Source: Siphonodentalium dalli
Taxonomy: Eukaryota > Mollusca > Scaphopoda > Gadilida > Siphonodentaliidae
Direction: 5' to 3'
DNA: 64,000 nt
Assembly: GCA_032622095.1 (NCBI GenBank)
Contig: CP136068.1
Span: 150,361,365 to 150,425,364 of the forward strand
In this document: one piece after another, positions 1 through 11,205 of the stretch
Numbering within the stretch: the first letter of the stretch is position 1
Layout: each line of letters starts with the position of its first letter
Translations under genes and position numbers: made by a program
Notes under the pieces: generated by a model
Seen by the model: the letters and a program-made list of their open reading frames with translations, nothing else
The model's database searches: none
What the model was told of the DNA's origin: nothing

Positions 1-812
1 CTCTGTCAGACCAGCATATCGAGGGGAGTGAACTCTGTCAGCTTCCAGCGTGTCGATGGGACTGTACTCTGTCAGACCAGCGTATCTACGGGACTGAACT
101 CCCACATATCAGCGTATAGAGGGGACTGAACTATGTCAGACCAGCATATCGACGGGACTTAACTCCCACATATCAGCGTATAGAGTGGACTGAACTCTGT
201 CAGACCAGCATATCGACGGGACTTAACTCCCACATATCAGCGTATAGAGTGGACTGAACTCTGTCAGACCAGCATATCGAGGGGACTGAACTCTAGCTGT
301 CAGACCAGCGTATAGAGGGGACTGAACTATGTCAGACCAGCGTATCGAGGGGACTGAACTATGTCAGACCAGCGTATCGAGGGGACTGAAGTCTGTTAGA
401 GCAGCGTATCGAGGGGACTGAACTCTGTAAGACCAGCGTATCGAGTGGACTGAACTCTGTCAGACCAGCGTATCGAGGGGACTGAACTCTGTCAGACCAG
501 CGTATCGAGGGGACTGAACTCTGTCAGGCCAGCATATCGAGGGGAGTGAACTCTGTCAGACCAGCGTATTGAGGGGACTGAACTCTGTCAGACCAGCGTA
601 TCGAGGGGACTGAACTATGTCAGACCAGCGTATCGAGGGGACTGAACTCTGTCAGACCAGCATATCGAGGGGAGTGAACTCTGTCAGACCAGCGTATTGA
701 GGGGACTGAACTATGTCAGACCAGCGTATCGAGGCGACTGAACTCTGTCAGATCAGCGTATCGAGGGGACTGAACTCGGTCAGACCAGCGTATCGAGGGG
801 ATTGAACTATAT
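1..812. repeat. 32-bp minisatellite array, about 25 units
   Basis: The unit is about 32 bp and reads roughly GTCAGACCAGCGTATCGAGG followed by GGACTGAACTCT. It repeats from the window edge to about 812 with point variants (CATATC/CGTATC, GGGG/CGGG). At 90-260 a diverged unit (CCCACATATCAGCG) alternates with the normal one, giving a 64-bp higher-order period. The array probably continues left of the window. Four more units of the same family lie at 51125-51247, next to a duplicate of the flanking DNA. Open frames through it are by-products of the repeat. Confidence 0.95.
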
Positions 813-819
813 ATTGCAG

Positions 820-1045
820 TTTGCGTAATAACACTGTATATGAAATAAAACATGCACGTAGTTTATCAAATAAACCCGACTGATGAACATCGCCCTGTAT
901 ATAAGAGTGTCCGTCACTAGCAAAATTAATTAATATTTGCCCCATTTTTCCCACACAAACTGGGACAGCAAATGTGGCTATATTTAGAATATTTTGATCG
1001 GCTGTGGCGGTGAATGTTTTTCGTTGAAAATAAATTTCTTTTTTT
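820..1045 (-). CDS. Possible second exon of the duplicated secreted-protein gene, copy A
   Basis: On the minus strand a frame conserved with copy B encodes a stretch ending in NFASDGHSYI. Substitutions between the copies leave most residues unchanged. A candidate acceptor AG lies near 1045, but its pyrimidine tract is poor. In copy A the frame continues past SYIQ toward the minisatellite; in copy B an insertion interrupts it at this exact codon. I do not recognise the domain. It lies about 370 bp downstream of the signal-peptide exon in the same direction, which suits a second exon, but coding status is unproven. Confidence 0.25.
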
Positions 1046-1214
1046 CAACAGTTTTTAAAAAATGAAATAAGTGGAACTATATGTTTTTCTTTTCGTGCAA
1101 ATGTACCCTCAATATAAGTTTTGTATATATATATTTTGTCTTTCTGGGAAGAGATAGGACATCATAAGCCTATATATGGATTATCCCACCCAGTTATAAC
1201 ACTATACACGCATA

Positions 1215-1410
1215 TTGGAATTGTCTATTACTCATTGGGAGGGGTGTTCGGGGAAATGAGCAGACGACAGACAGGCGAAAAGATCGTACATTGGTGGGGA
1301 AATGTTCAGATAATAAGTTCAACAAACGACATATGGTTATTTGTTGAACTTATTAACTGAACATTTTCTAAGAGACTACTCGCCAATGAGTATTTAGTAT
1401 ATAAATGATT
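1215..1410. repeat. Dispersed intronic repeat with a hairpin
   Basis: It holds an inverted pair, ATAATAAGTTCAACA with TGTTGAACTTATTAACTGAAC, around 1305-1362, followed by the motif ACTACTCGCCAATGAGTATT. Related copies lie at 54700-54890, 62160-62340 and, in part, 17690-17765 and 63700-63735. The final motif is one monomer of the 45-bp minisatellite at 30880-32690. In copies A and B it sits just downstream of the signal-peptide exon's splice donor. Confidence 0.75.
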
Positions 1411-1422
1411 AACATAACTTAC

Positions 1423-1630
1423 ATATATAACTCTTGTCAATATTCAGGATAAACATTTCTTTGTTGACCTTCGTGTGAAACTTGTCCAATGTGCGGCTCA
1501 GTTCATCGAGAGCGCTTCCTGACATCTGCATTCCAGGCCGTCCCGAGTTTATTAACCCATCAACAGATCGAGCAATACATACACCATATAAAACCACGAA
1601 CACACAGCAGCCAATTTGTCGTGTATACAT
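1423..1630 (-). CDS. First coding exon of an unidentified secreted protein, copy A
   Basis: The minus-strand ATG at 1630 opens a classical signal peptide: a short basic start (MYTRQ), a hydrophobic core (GCCVFVVLYGVCIA) and a likely cleavage near ARS. A polar stretch follows with a short amphipathic segment (SALDELSRTLDKFHTKV) that could be a coiled coil. The exon ends at a consensus GTAAGT donor (GT at 1422-1421), phase 1. The start matches copy B, where the same ATG is conserved, and a TATAAG block lies about 160 bp upstream. Signal peptide plus short coiled coil suits many secreted mollusc proteins, including C1q-domain proteins, but no later domain was recognised. The gene may be a broken duplicate. 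Confidence 0.6.
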
Positions 1631-1787
1631 GCTTGAGATTATCCCAAGAGTGTGCTCGGGTTAAGAATGAATATTCAACAACACGTCGACTTTGCACAGT
1701 ATGCAAGACGACAAATACGTGTTAACTGTCGTTTAGCGGCTGTATCCTTCCGGGATGACTCATAGGTTCACCAGTTCACAGCTAACG

Positions 1788-1793
1788 CTTATA
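1788..1793 (-). promoter_or_regulatory. Putative TATA box (TATAAG) for copy A exon
   Basis: Minus-strand TATAAG lies about 160 bp upstream of the ATG at 1630. The same block is conserved in copy B at 55277-55282. Conservation may simply reflect the recent duplication, so this is a weak call. Confidence 0.35.
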
Positions 1794-1821
1794 AGAAGAC
1801 AACATCTTCATTACGCCACCG

Positions 1822-2173
1822 TAGTGTGGTGTTTCTAGCTTTTGGTTTTTTTGATATCGCATGGTCGATCGATAATTCACTGGGTGATTGTACAGGGCGA
1901 ATGCATTGTGGGGCTTTTATTTATTTATAGAGTTGGAAATTCCGTTTATTTAAAAGTCGGAACTACGCGACCAGTAGGCCAAGTCCAGTAAAACGGTTCG
2001 TTATAGGTGCTGGTTGTTATTGTTATTTTAACGGAATTCTGAGTTGGTCATTCGCGAAACCAATATATTTTATATTCTATAATTAAAACCGTGGGTATAT
2101 AATATATGATCCTCTTTATGGATATTGTAGGAAGGTAAATTTAGCTAAAGCGGTGGGATATCTTGTTAATTCA
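1822..2173. mobile_element. Insertion of about 350 bp specific to copy A
   Basis: In copy B the sequence runs directly from CATCTTCATTA to a block containing TACTACGCGGTTCG. In copy A the two are separated by about 350 bp. TTA occurs at both junctions, which would fit a 3-bp target duplication, but I see no convincing terminal inverted repeats. The element is unclassified. Confidence 0.5.
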
Positions 2174-2205
2174 TACTACGCGGTTCGATAAAGTGTAGGT
2201 AGTTA

Positions 2206-5200
2206 CTTAGTCCAGGAGATATTGGTCGACCTCTGCACCCCCCCCCCCCAGGACTTAACTTCACCCCACTAATTTTCTTCCTTAAGGTCTCCTCTAATTT
2301 TTTTCACTTGTTAACAAGAAAAAAAAGTGGCCGTAGAGACTCCAGACAAGATGGCGTCCATCATGGCGGACATTTTTTTTAAATGCACCAGGTCTCTTTG
2401 ATCGCCATTATAGTAAAGATGATATCACATGCGGGCTTGTTTTCCGCTCGATTCGTTATGCTAATATACAATCCTGGCAAATTAGCCAAAAATCCGACAC
2501 CAGAATCCAATATGGCGGCCAAGATGGCCGCCGAAATGTGAAAATATGCTATTTTTCTGACATGTTACCACCTTTCGTTTGTCTCTGTGGGAAAATGTTA
2601 GAAATTTTGCGTCATGTTATACATTTATCATAAAGAGGAGTCATTGGCGAACACATGGGGACCATAATATGCATTCATTGCGGGATATTTTTGTCCGATA
2701 TCACGTTTTCCCAAATGCCGGTATCATAGGTCAAAGCCGAATCTCCGTTAATAACGCGATGTTATGTTTCGAATCAATGAATGTTATCGCTATTATAACA
2801 ACACCCATGAATATATATTTGCAGGAGATACTCGAGTTAGGATTCCTCTTATACCTGAGTTGAGGAATATTTACCCAAATCCAAGATGGCGGCCAAAATG
2901 GCCACCAGAAATAAAAAATCGCCGAAAATCGCTGATTTTAACATCAGTGAGCATTATTGTAATGACAAATCCACACCTGCTTACTATTGTAAGTTGGGAA
3001 CACATAGGCGAAGAACTTTCCTTGTACCATATCCAAATAAAAGTCCCCCAAATCCAAAATGACGCCCACAATGGCGGACAGATTTTGAATAATCACCGAA
3101 ATTCCCTCATATTCACATCATTGGGCATTATTGTCGAGACAACTCCACCCATGCTTACAATTGAGTTGGAAATACTGAGGTGAAGTAATTACATTACATC
3201 TCATGCAAGAAATTGTTTTCCAAATCGAAGATGGCGGCCAAAATGGCGACCGAAATTTGAAAACAAGTCTACATTCCTTTACTTTCTTACGATGGGCGTT
3301 ATTGTTTCGCGATTTCTATCCACCATTACATGTTGTTATGTATGAATTATTCATTAGGGTTTGGCAAGTGATACTCACAGTCAATATGGCGGCCAAACTG
3401 GCGGGCAGAAATTGAAAAGAAGCCGATATTATCACATACTAATTTCAACTTTTTGTCATAATATTGATTTGTATAAACGAAACGGTACATAACATAAGCC
3501 ATATATTAGTTCCAATGTAAGTCGTAGCCTTTTGGAAGGATGAAAACCCAAAATCGCAATGTGGCATTTAAAAATCCATTCTCCACTAAGGGCTCATACT
3601 GGCCGTAACCGTATATAGGTGCGCCGAATAGTCATATTATGACTTCCAAGAATCAAAACAACAGTACCTGAGCTTATTCTGAATTGCCACATTCAGCATT
3701 ATCTAGACTCGTTTCTGTCTCTTCGTCAGATTAATCTATCTCACTCACAACAACAGTTCACTACCCTTCTTTGTAGGAGTGTGCCACTACTCGGAATGTT
3801 TCAAACAATACATATGCCGGTGTCCAGCTCACGTGTTGGTTTCGAAAGCTTGGAATTCTTAGCGAGCTTCATTCGTGGTATAGCTTATGGTATAATTCAG
3901 ATGCTACATATGGGGTATATGCGTCATCTTGTGCGATACACTATAAAGGTATTTGGTCGATGCGTATACTAGCTTTCAGAAGGACCTATATATCTGCGTA
4001 TTGTCAGCTTTGGTGACCTAATGGGGATAACAACGTGTACACCTGGTGATCTTCCCAAACAGCCACTTCTCAATATATGGTTCATCAATTCACATACTCA
4101 TCTAATGCACTGACGTACCCGGACAACTTCTGTATATGGCTTCGAATGTTGAAAGCCCGACATTTGACGGATGCATTTCTGCTAAGGCGTAGAAGACCAT
4201 AATGCATAATATACACAAACTCCTTGAACATGATCATAAGAACAAGCTTGTCGGCGTCCAGCAATGGTCTCACCGAACAAATCCAAGCAGATGATAACAA
4301 TACACACGGTGCTAGTTTGTGGGTATGTGTCATGATAGTGGAAATGAAATTGGACCATGACTGCACCGCCCCTTATTTTGTTATGTTTTAGATTCAGACA
4401 GGATCTCATGTGTGGCTTTGCTTTCCTTGTATGCTAAGATTGTATGTTCCCATCCGTTTGGAAGCCGTTCTTAAACAACTGGACCAGGAGTATGCCATTG
4501 GCTACTGCTGTATAAGCCCCACCAATACTGGGGTGTAGTCTTAAAGGCGATACCTTTGATAGTTGGTTGATATGTCATACTCACGCTGGGTGGTATGGTT
4601 CAAGAAAGTACAAATGCCATCAACAAAAGGGTGAAATGTTCAACGCGAAGAACATCCAGAGGAATGTTACGTTGATGAGCTCTTGCATTCAGTTCAACAA
4701 ACGTTGGTACACCAAGTGATTTCGTGGTAACATCACCAATGCGACCATTTTCCTGCATGAGACATTAACTACTATATTCTAAAGTTATATATATAAAGCT
4801 ATATGATCATAAATGTCGCGTTTCCCAACGGCCACAGCCATTGCCATCGAGACTGTAAATTGTTCTTTAAATACATAGTGAAATAAATGCACCACAGTTC
4901 CTGACATTTTCTTGAATAATACCGCCCACATACTGACACTAACCCCTAGAGAGGATAACAAAACACGTATACATTCATGATATAAAGCCATTATCCTTTA
5001 GTCCATCCGACTGTTTTGAGGGAGGCTACCATATTATTATCCAGACAAAAGTGTACGCAGTTGAATCAGAAAGGCTTCGAAACGGATGTGGAAATACAAT
5101 CTTACCACACCAAATAAAACCGATACGCATGACATTCGATATCTTAAACATGCACCAGGTGTAGGGGTGGTGTATACAGTGGCCCATTGCATTCCCACTA

Positions 5201-7154
5201 TCATGGCGCATGTCCACAAACTAGCACCGCGAGCATTGTTCTTCTCTGCTGGTACAACTGCGGTGCGTCACACAGTTTGCTTCGGATAATGGTCAAGAAG
5301 TGTGGGTAGTCTGTACACTAGAGTCTTCTCCTCAGCAGATAGACATCTGTCCAAGGGAATGAGACAGCTAGCAACCTTCGAAACACTGTCGAAGTTGTCC
5401 ACATATGCCAATGCGTTCGCTGAGTTTGTGAGTTGACGAACCATCTATTGAGAAGTGACTAGCTAACTGGTTCGCCATGTGTACATGTCGTTATCCCATG
5501 GGGTATGAGACACATACATAGAGATGACCTTCTGTAAGCTAGACACCGGAAAATGAATTATTTGAAACGTTATGATTAGAGGGACCCTACTCCCAGGAAG
5601 TGGTGAATACTTTGTCGGTGTGAGCGACCTAGATTTATCAGACAAAGAAATGGAAGCTGGTCCAGATAATTATTGACGTGACGTGGCAAATCAGAATCTG
5701 TTATCAGGTAATTGTTCTGATATAACTATTCGGCGCACCTACGCTTACGGCCATTATCGGCGCTAAGTGGAGACTGGATTTCGAAATGCCACATCGCGAT
5801 ATTAATTGTGGTGTTTCATCTTTCCAGAAGGATACGAGCTATGTTATGCGTTTTGATACCTTTAAGTTGAACTAGTATATGGTTTATGTACCGTTTCGTC
5901 CATACATACCGATATTATGACAAAAAGTTGAAATTAATATGTGAAAATATCGATTTCTTTTCAATTTCTAGCCGCCAATTTAGCAGCGATCTTGGCTGTG
6001 AGTATAAGATGCCAAACCCTAATGAATACTTCATGTCACTATTCCATGTCAACATGTAATGGTGGATAGAAATCGCGAAACAATAACGCCCATCGTAAGA
6101 AAGTAAAGGAATGTAGACTTGTTTTCAAATTTCGGTCGCCATTTTGGCCGCCATCTTCGATTTGGAAAACAATTTCTTGCATGAGATGTAATGTAATTAC
6201 TTCACCTCAGTATTTCCAACTCAATTGTAAGCATGGGTGGAGTTGTCTCGACAATAATGCCCAATGATGTGAATATGAGGGAATTTCGGTGATTATTCAA
6301 AATCTGTCCGCCATTGTGGGCGCCATTTTGGATTTGGGGGACTTTTATTTGGATATGGTACAATGGAAGTTCTTCGCCTAAGTGTTCCCAACTTACAATA
6401 GTAAGCAGGTGTGGAGTTGTCATGACAATAATGCTCACTGATTTTTTATTTCTGGTGGCCATTTTGGCCGCCATCTTGGATTTGGGTAAATATTCCTCAA
6501 CTCAGGTATAAGAGGAATCGTAGCTCGAGTATCTCCTGCAAATATATATGCATGGGTGTTGTTATAATAGCAATAACATTCATTGATTCGATACATAACA
6601 TCTCGTTATTAACGGAGATTCGGCTTTGACCTATGATACCGGCATTTGGGAAAACGTGATATCGGACAAAAATATCCCGCAATGAATGCATATTATGGTC
6701 CCCATGTGTTCGCCAATGACTCCTCTATATGATAAATGTATAACATGACGCAAAAATTCTAACATTTTCTCACAGAGACAAACGAAAGGTGGTAACATGT
6801 CAGAAAAATAGCATATTTTCACATTTCGGCGGCCATCTTGGCCGCCATATTGGATTCTGGTGTCGGATTTTTGGCTAATTTATAAGGGTTGTATATTAGC
6901 ATAACGAATCTGGCGGAAAACAAGACCACATGTGATATCATCTTTACTATAATGGCGATCAAAGAGACCTGGTGCATTTTTAAAAAATAGCCGCCATGAT
7001 GGACGCCATCTTGTCTGGAGTCTCTGCGGCCACTTTTTTTTCTTGTTAACAAGTGAAAACAATTAGAGGAGACCTTAAGGAAGAAAATTAGTGGGGTGAA
7101 GTTAAGTCCTGGGGGGGGGGGGTGCAGAGGTCGACCAATATCTCCTGGACTAAG
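2206..7154. mobile_element. Giant foldback element P1 with repeated ATGGCGGC motifs
   Basis: The left arm starts at CTTAGTCCAGGAGATATTGG and the right arm ends with its complement at 7154. Outer arms (2206-3420 and about 5950-7154) are near identical. Inner arms (3420-4770 and 4770-5950) are more diverged, with an indel of about 140 bp, and pair down to a centre near 4770. Each outer arm contains several degenerate subunits of roughly 170 bp, each opening with CCAAATCCAAGATGGCGGCC-like sequence. I found no transposase, so this is a non-autonomous foldback. The long frames across the right arm are not gene-like. Confidence 0.85.
2348..3407 (+). promoter_or_regulatory. Array of YY1-like AAGATGGCGGC sites, left arm of P1
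   Basis: ATGGCGGC-type motifs lie at about 2348-2370, 2508-2533, 2882-2905, 3055-3079, 3227-3252 and 3382-3407. Most are paired with a second ATGG-containing half of the type AAAATGGCNNCC. The consensus matches the known YY1 site (AANATGGCGGC). The mirror set on the right arm lies at about 6134-6160, 6308-6331, 6455-6480, 6827-6852 and 6989-7013. Binding is inference; the motif and its spacing are seen directly. Confidence 0.55.
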
Positions 7155-8236
7155 TGTTTTGATCAATACATGTGGGATAAAAGCGCCATTTTTAATATCT
7201 GGTAGGACCGCATCTCCATTCAATGAATATTTTGACCGACGAAGAGCCGAAAATTCAAGATAGCGTCCGAAGGTCGCTGGTTTTACGGTGATGCACCTAA
7301 TAGAATTGCTTCTCAATTTGATGTGGTAAACATAATGAATGCCCCCCCCCCAGTATCTAAGAATGGTGTTTATAGAATAGCAACCACGACTTCTAGTCGC
7401 AAAATGGCCACAATTATTGAAGATGGTTGCCAAAATGGAGGCCAAAACATCAAAATTTTAGTTTTTTTCCTTACGTTTAAAAATACGTTTTCGAGATAAT
7501 GTAAGACAATATATCAATAATGTGTTCATTATTCGACGGAATAACCTCTGGAAGAGTCGTGCATTTTAAATGCGAAGTAATATTGTTCGTTCTTGTAGAA
7601 ATGCGAGGTAGAATATGTGCAATGTAAAATGAAAGAACTAATTCTCAGACAGGGTTTCATTCTGTAAATACTTAAAAACCAACCATGAATGGCACCGTTG
7701 TCTTCAATTGTATTTGCGACACTACTATATGGTTGGATCAATTCAATAACAATTTGGATGTCGAGATGTTTACAAATAAAACAGCAATTTAGTAATGTAT
7801 TTACCACGAAATTAGGAAACACTCAATGACAAAACACTCATAATCATAATCGTCAAACTCAATTTGGTTCACAAAACAGTAACATATGCAAGGTATTCTG
7901 CAATATATCTCATCATCGGGCCTCGTATTCAAATTTTCAATACTTAAATTCAGTGTTTATGTCCAATTATATATAAAATGATTGAAGCGTATACTCGCAA
8001 GTATATTTGAGATCTAAATACGAAATATTGTTTCCTTGTGTCCTCAATTATCCCCGCAACAGAACATTGAACAACAATCATGCAAACGCAAGCGGGAATG
8101 ACAGATACCCTTGAATATAGCCCAGATTCTATAATTTATACATTAGTGCAATGTATTGCATGTATATGTATAATTTTGTTGCTGGGATATACTCCAGGGG
8201 AGCATGTGGTGGGAAGATCGGATCAGTAAATTTGTT

Positions 8237-10257
8237 TTAATAAACTGAATTGTATAATTCACTTCTAACAACCACGTCTGCACAACTCCGTGGACGTTTG
8301 CTTTTTGAAAAGTTGCGCCTGATATAAACCAATTTGCAAACACATTTAATCAACTCGGTGCACACTCTAGCCGCTTCTGTGAATATCATCCATACAGGAA
8401 CAAAAGTACCGTCGATCAATTTCCATGCTTTGGAGTCAGGTGCTGGAAACTTTGCATCTACTATGGGGCTTAGAGTCCAGATACCAGTCTGATATAAAAC
8501 ACGATTTACATGTTGCAAGAGCGCGTTCTTCGTTGGTGGTAAACCTTCAAGTGCGTGGCCCTTGCTAAATATTTTGCGTCTAGCTTCACTAACTGATGTC
8601 AGGTTCGCAGATTTAAAATAAACAATCACATCGAAATGCTCAATACACTCAAATAGTGGAGATGAAACACCAGGTACCACAAAAGGATTCCCCCAAATTG
8701 ACATCAAGCATTGTGTGAGCAAGCACTGGGTAAGCTTTCCAAATATCCCAAAATGTGCGCTTACCCTTATCAAAGACAAGGGACATTGAGTCGCATCCTA
8801 GTATCGCATAAATATTGGAAGCACAGTTGAATTTGCTGAGCCCATTGAATTGTACATAATGCTACATATCGACTATGTTGTAGGTAACACGGAATTTAGA
8901 CTTGCCGAAAGACACAAACAGTTTCACATAATTGTATTGAAGTATCATATATAGCATGCAAATGTCCAAAACGAATCACGATAATATCCATGCCAACAGT
9001 GCGAAAAATAATCGACGAATAATCAGTTTGTAGCATATGAGATATATGTCCGACTAATCTACTGTCAGCTTCTTCGTGTATACATCCGATGAGAATATGT
9101 TCCACGTTATGGGCATTGCAAACCGTGTTATCATCCTCCGTCACGAAGATGGTTTTCCCTGTTTGGGTTTCCACTTTCAATGCAAACAATGCTTGTTGGC
9201 AGTGTTTTTTTTAGAAAGTCATTTCAATTCGGAGGATTTTTTGTGGTAAGCCCCACTTTACGTCGAGTGCCACAACAATGTTTCTCTCGCGTTCCTGTTT
9301 TGATACTGTCCTCTATATACCTGTCCCACACCAAGTCAAATCTTTTACAATCTGCGAGCTGCATCATAATCATAACATATGGAATACACGTTGTGATGTT
9401 ATACATTGAGAAGATTTTCCCAACTTTATGTGGCAGTAAGTGTAACAGAGCACCCCGACGAACACTAGTCCTTACACTCGACCTTTCGATTTGGCTATGC
9501 AATGTCTATATAGTTTGAATCGGGTGGGACCTTCATGCAGCTTAGCAAGTCACATTTATTACCGCTCCTCATTTCGCCCACTTTCGATGTAGATATACAG
9601 TCTGCCGAAAGATTAATATCATTTTTCAAAACCTTGACGACTCCCGATTTCGATAACTTCTTCGGTTTTGATGACTTCAAAAAGGCCAAAATGTGCTTCT
9701 TAATTGGATCTTGTATGACTCTTTGCATGTCTGTCAGAACATCCTGATAAAAGTTCTCGAAATTGTTCTTTCCCCAATATATTAGACTAAGGCATCTGCA
9801 CAATTTCGAGTCAATCACAACAAGTTCTTTGCCATCCTCACGGAAGGGATTCCCGAAATCACGAACGGATTCAGAAAACGAACTGATTTGTTTTACAAAC
9901 TTGCTCTGAGAAGATGCACCGTCCTCGTGATGTTTTGATGGTGCGCTGTCGTCATTGTCTAGAAACAACCGTTCGTACTATGTTGTGACCCTTGCTACTT
10001 CTGGAAAGACACAGACCATTTATCAAGTGATTGTATGTTGTCGACCAGACCGATAAGACGTCCGCTACCTTTTAGTTTATCATTTTCTTGTTCCTGGGTC
10101 TGGTCGATGGCGATACAGTAGTTTTCTGAACTACCCAATTCTGGCGAAACTCGGAACTGTCGGAAAACGATCTCCTGTATCGTAAATGCACGGGCAACCA
10201 TCTACTATAATTATAATGGTCGAGTTCGGCAGGGTGACCCATCCGTGTTCTTCTCAC
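8237..10257 (-). pseudogene. Broken copy of a multicopy invertebrate EAD-[TS]-R family gene (XPG/PIN-like nuclease suspected)
   Basis: Minus-strand segments in consistent order resemble a large uncharacterised family seen in many copies in cnidarian and mollusc genomes. From N to C they are: DHYNYSRWLPVHL (about 10220); IAIDQTQEQENDKLKG (about 10120); a polar stretch ending RSGNKCDLL (9500-9968); FDLVWDRYIEDSIK (about 9330); GKTIFVTEDDNTVCN and HEEADSRLVGH (9060-9170); and ARRKIFSKG, PPTKNALLQHV and TELIKCVCK (8330-8600). Order and spacing fit one protein of about 600 residues, broken by several frameshifts. The acidic HEEADSR and DTD-type motifs recall PIN/XPG nucleases, but I cannot confirm that fold. 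Its place inside a foldback suggests it moved with the element. Confidence 0.7.
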
Positions 10258-10269
10258 TCGAAAACCATC

Positions 10270-11205
10270 AGTTCCCCATCTATATCGAAAGTGGGAGAAA
10301 TCCGGAGCGGTAATAAATGTGACTTACTAAGCGGCGTGAAGGTTTCACCCTATTCAAACTACATAGACACTGCAGATCCAAATCCAAACGTTGAGTGTGT
10401 TCGACAGGGGTGGTCTGAAACACTTACTGCCACATAAATTGACTTGGTATGGGGCAGGTATATTGAGGGCACTTTCAAAACACGAACGCGAGAGAAACGT
10501 GGTTGTGGCATTCGGCTTAAGGTGTGGCTTACCACAAAAATTCCACCGTATTCATCAATTAATGTCTCTTGAAAGTGAAAGCCCCAACAGGGAAAACCAT
10601 CTTCGTAACTGAGGATGACAACACGGTTTGCAATGCTCAATGTGGATCATATTCTCATGGATGTACACATGAAGAAGCTGATAGTAGATTAGTCGGATAT
10701 ATATTACATACTCTACAATCTGATTATTCATCAGTTATTGTTCGCACTGTTGACACGGATATTATCGGGACTCTGTTGGGACATCTGCATGCTATGCTAC
10801 TTCAATGCAGAGATTTGAAACTGTTTTTTTGTCTTTCGGCAAGTCTAAATCCCATGTTACCTACAACATAGTTGATATGTACAATGCAATGGGATCAGAA
10901 CATTCAACTGTACTTCCAATAATTCATGCGGTATCAGGATGCGACTCAACTACCCTTTTCTTTGATATGGGCAAGCGAGCATTTTGGATGCTTGGAAATC
11001 TTATCCAGAGCTCACAGAATGCTTGATGTCAATTGCAAGGAATCCTTTTGTGGTACTTGTTATTTCATATCCACTATTTGAGTGTATTGTGCATTTCGTT
11101 GTGATTGTTTATGACAAATATGCGAACCCGACAGTTAGCGAAGCTAGACGCGAAATGTCAAGCAAAGGCCGTGCATGTTACAAAGAAACAATATTTCTTA
11201 TTTGA
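10270..11205 (+). pseudogene. Second, truncated copy of the EAD-[TS]-R family gene, inverted
   Basis: The plus strand repeats the middle of the gene at 8237-10257 in opposite orientation: RSGNKCDLLSG (about 10300), GKTIFVTEDDNTVCNAQ and HEEADSRLVGYI (10590-10700), VRTVDTDIIGT (about 10750), IIHAVSGCDSTTLFFDMGKR (about 10920-10980) and NPFVVLVISYPLFECIVHF (about 11040-11100). The DTD and HA-x-SGCD motifs are clearer here than in the other copy. The N-terminal third and about 500 bp of the C-terminal part are missing, and at least two frameshifts break the frame. Confidence 0.7.

Larger units (their letters stand above)
813..1821. repeat. Segmental duplication, copy A
   Basis: This stretch matches 52230-55310 (copy B) almost base for base when two insertions in B are skipped. 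Shared landmarks are the block from TTGCAGTTTGCGTAATAAC to GACTGATGAACATCGCCCTG, the block from TATATAAGAGTGTCCGTCAC to the AATTAATATTTG region, the signal-peptide exon, and the TATAAG block followed by GACAACATCTTC. Both copies are preceded by the same 32-bp minisatellite, so the duplication included the end of the array. Copy A lacks both DNA elements found in B but has its own insertion after 1821. Confidence 0.9.

Noticed and set aside
1-812. Possible CRISPR array
   Set aside because: Repeats are contiguous with no unique spacers, and the DNA is eukaryotic. It is a minisatellite.
1423-1630. Calling the duplicated secreted gene a C1q-domain protein
   Set aside because: Signal peptide plus short coiled coil fits, but no C1q domain could be recognised downstream.
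6819-7445. 208-codon minus frame ending in MAAKMAAEM-like residues
   Set aside because: It runs across the P1/P2 junction and reads the ATGGC motif arrays. Composition follows the repeats and it fails to hold in the mirror arm.
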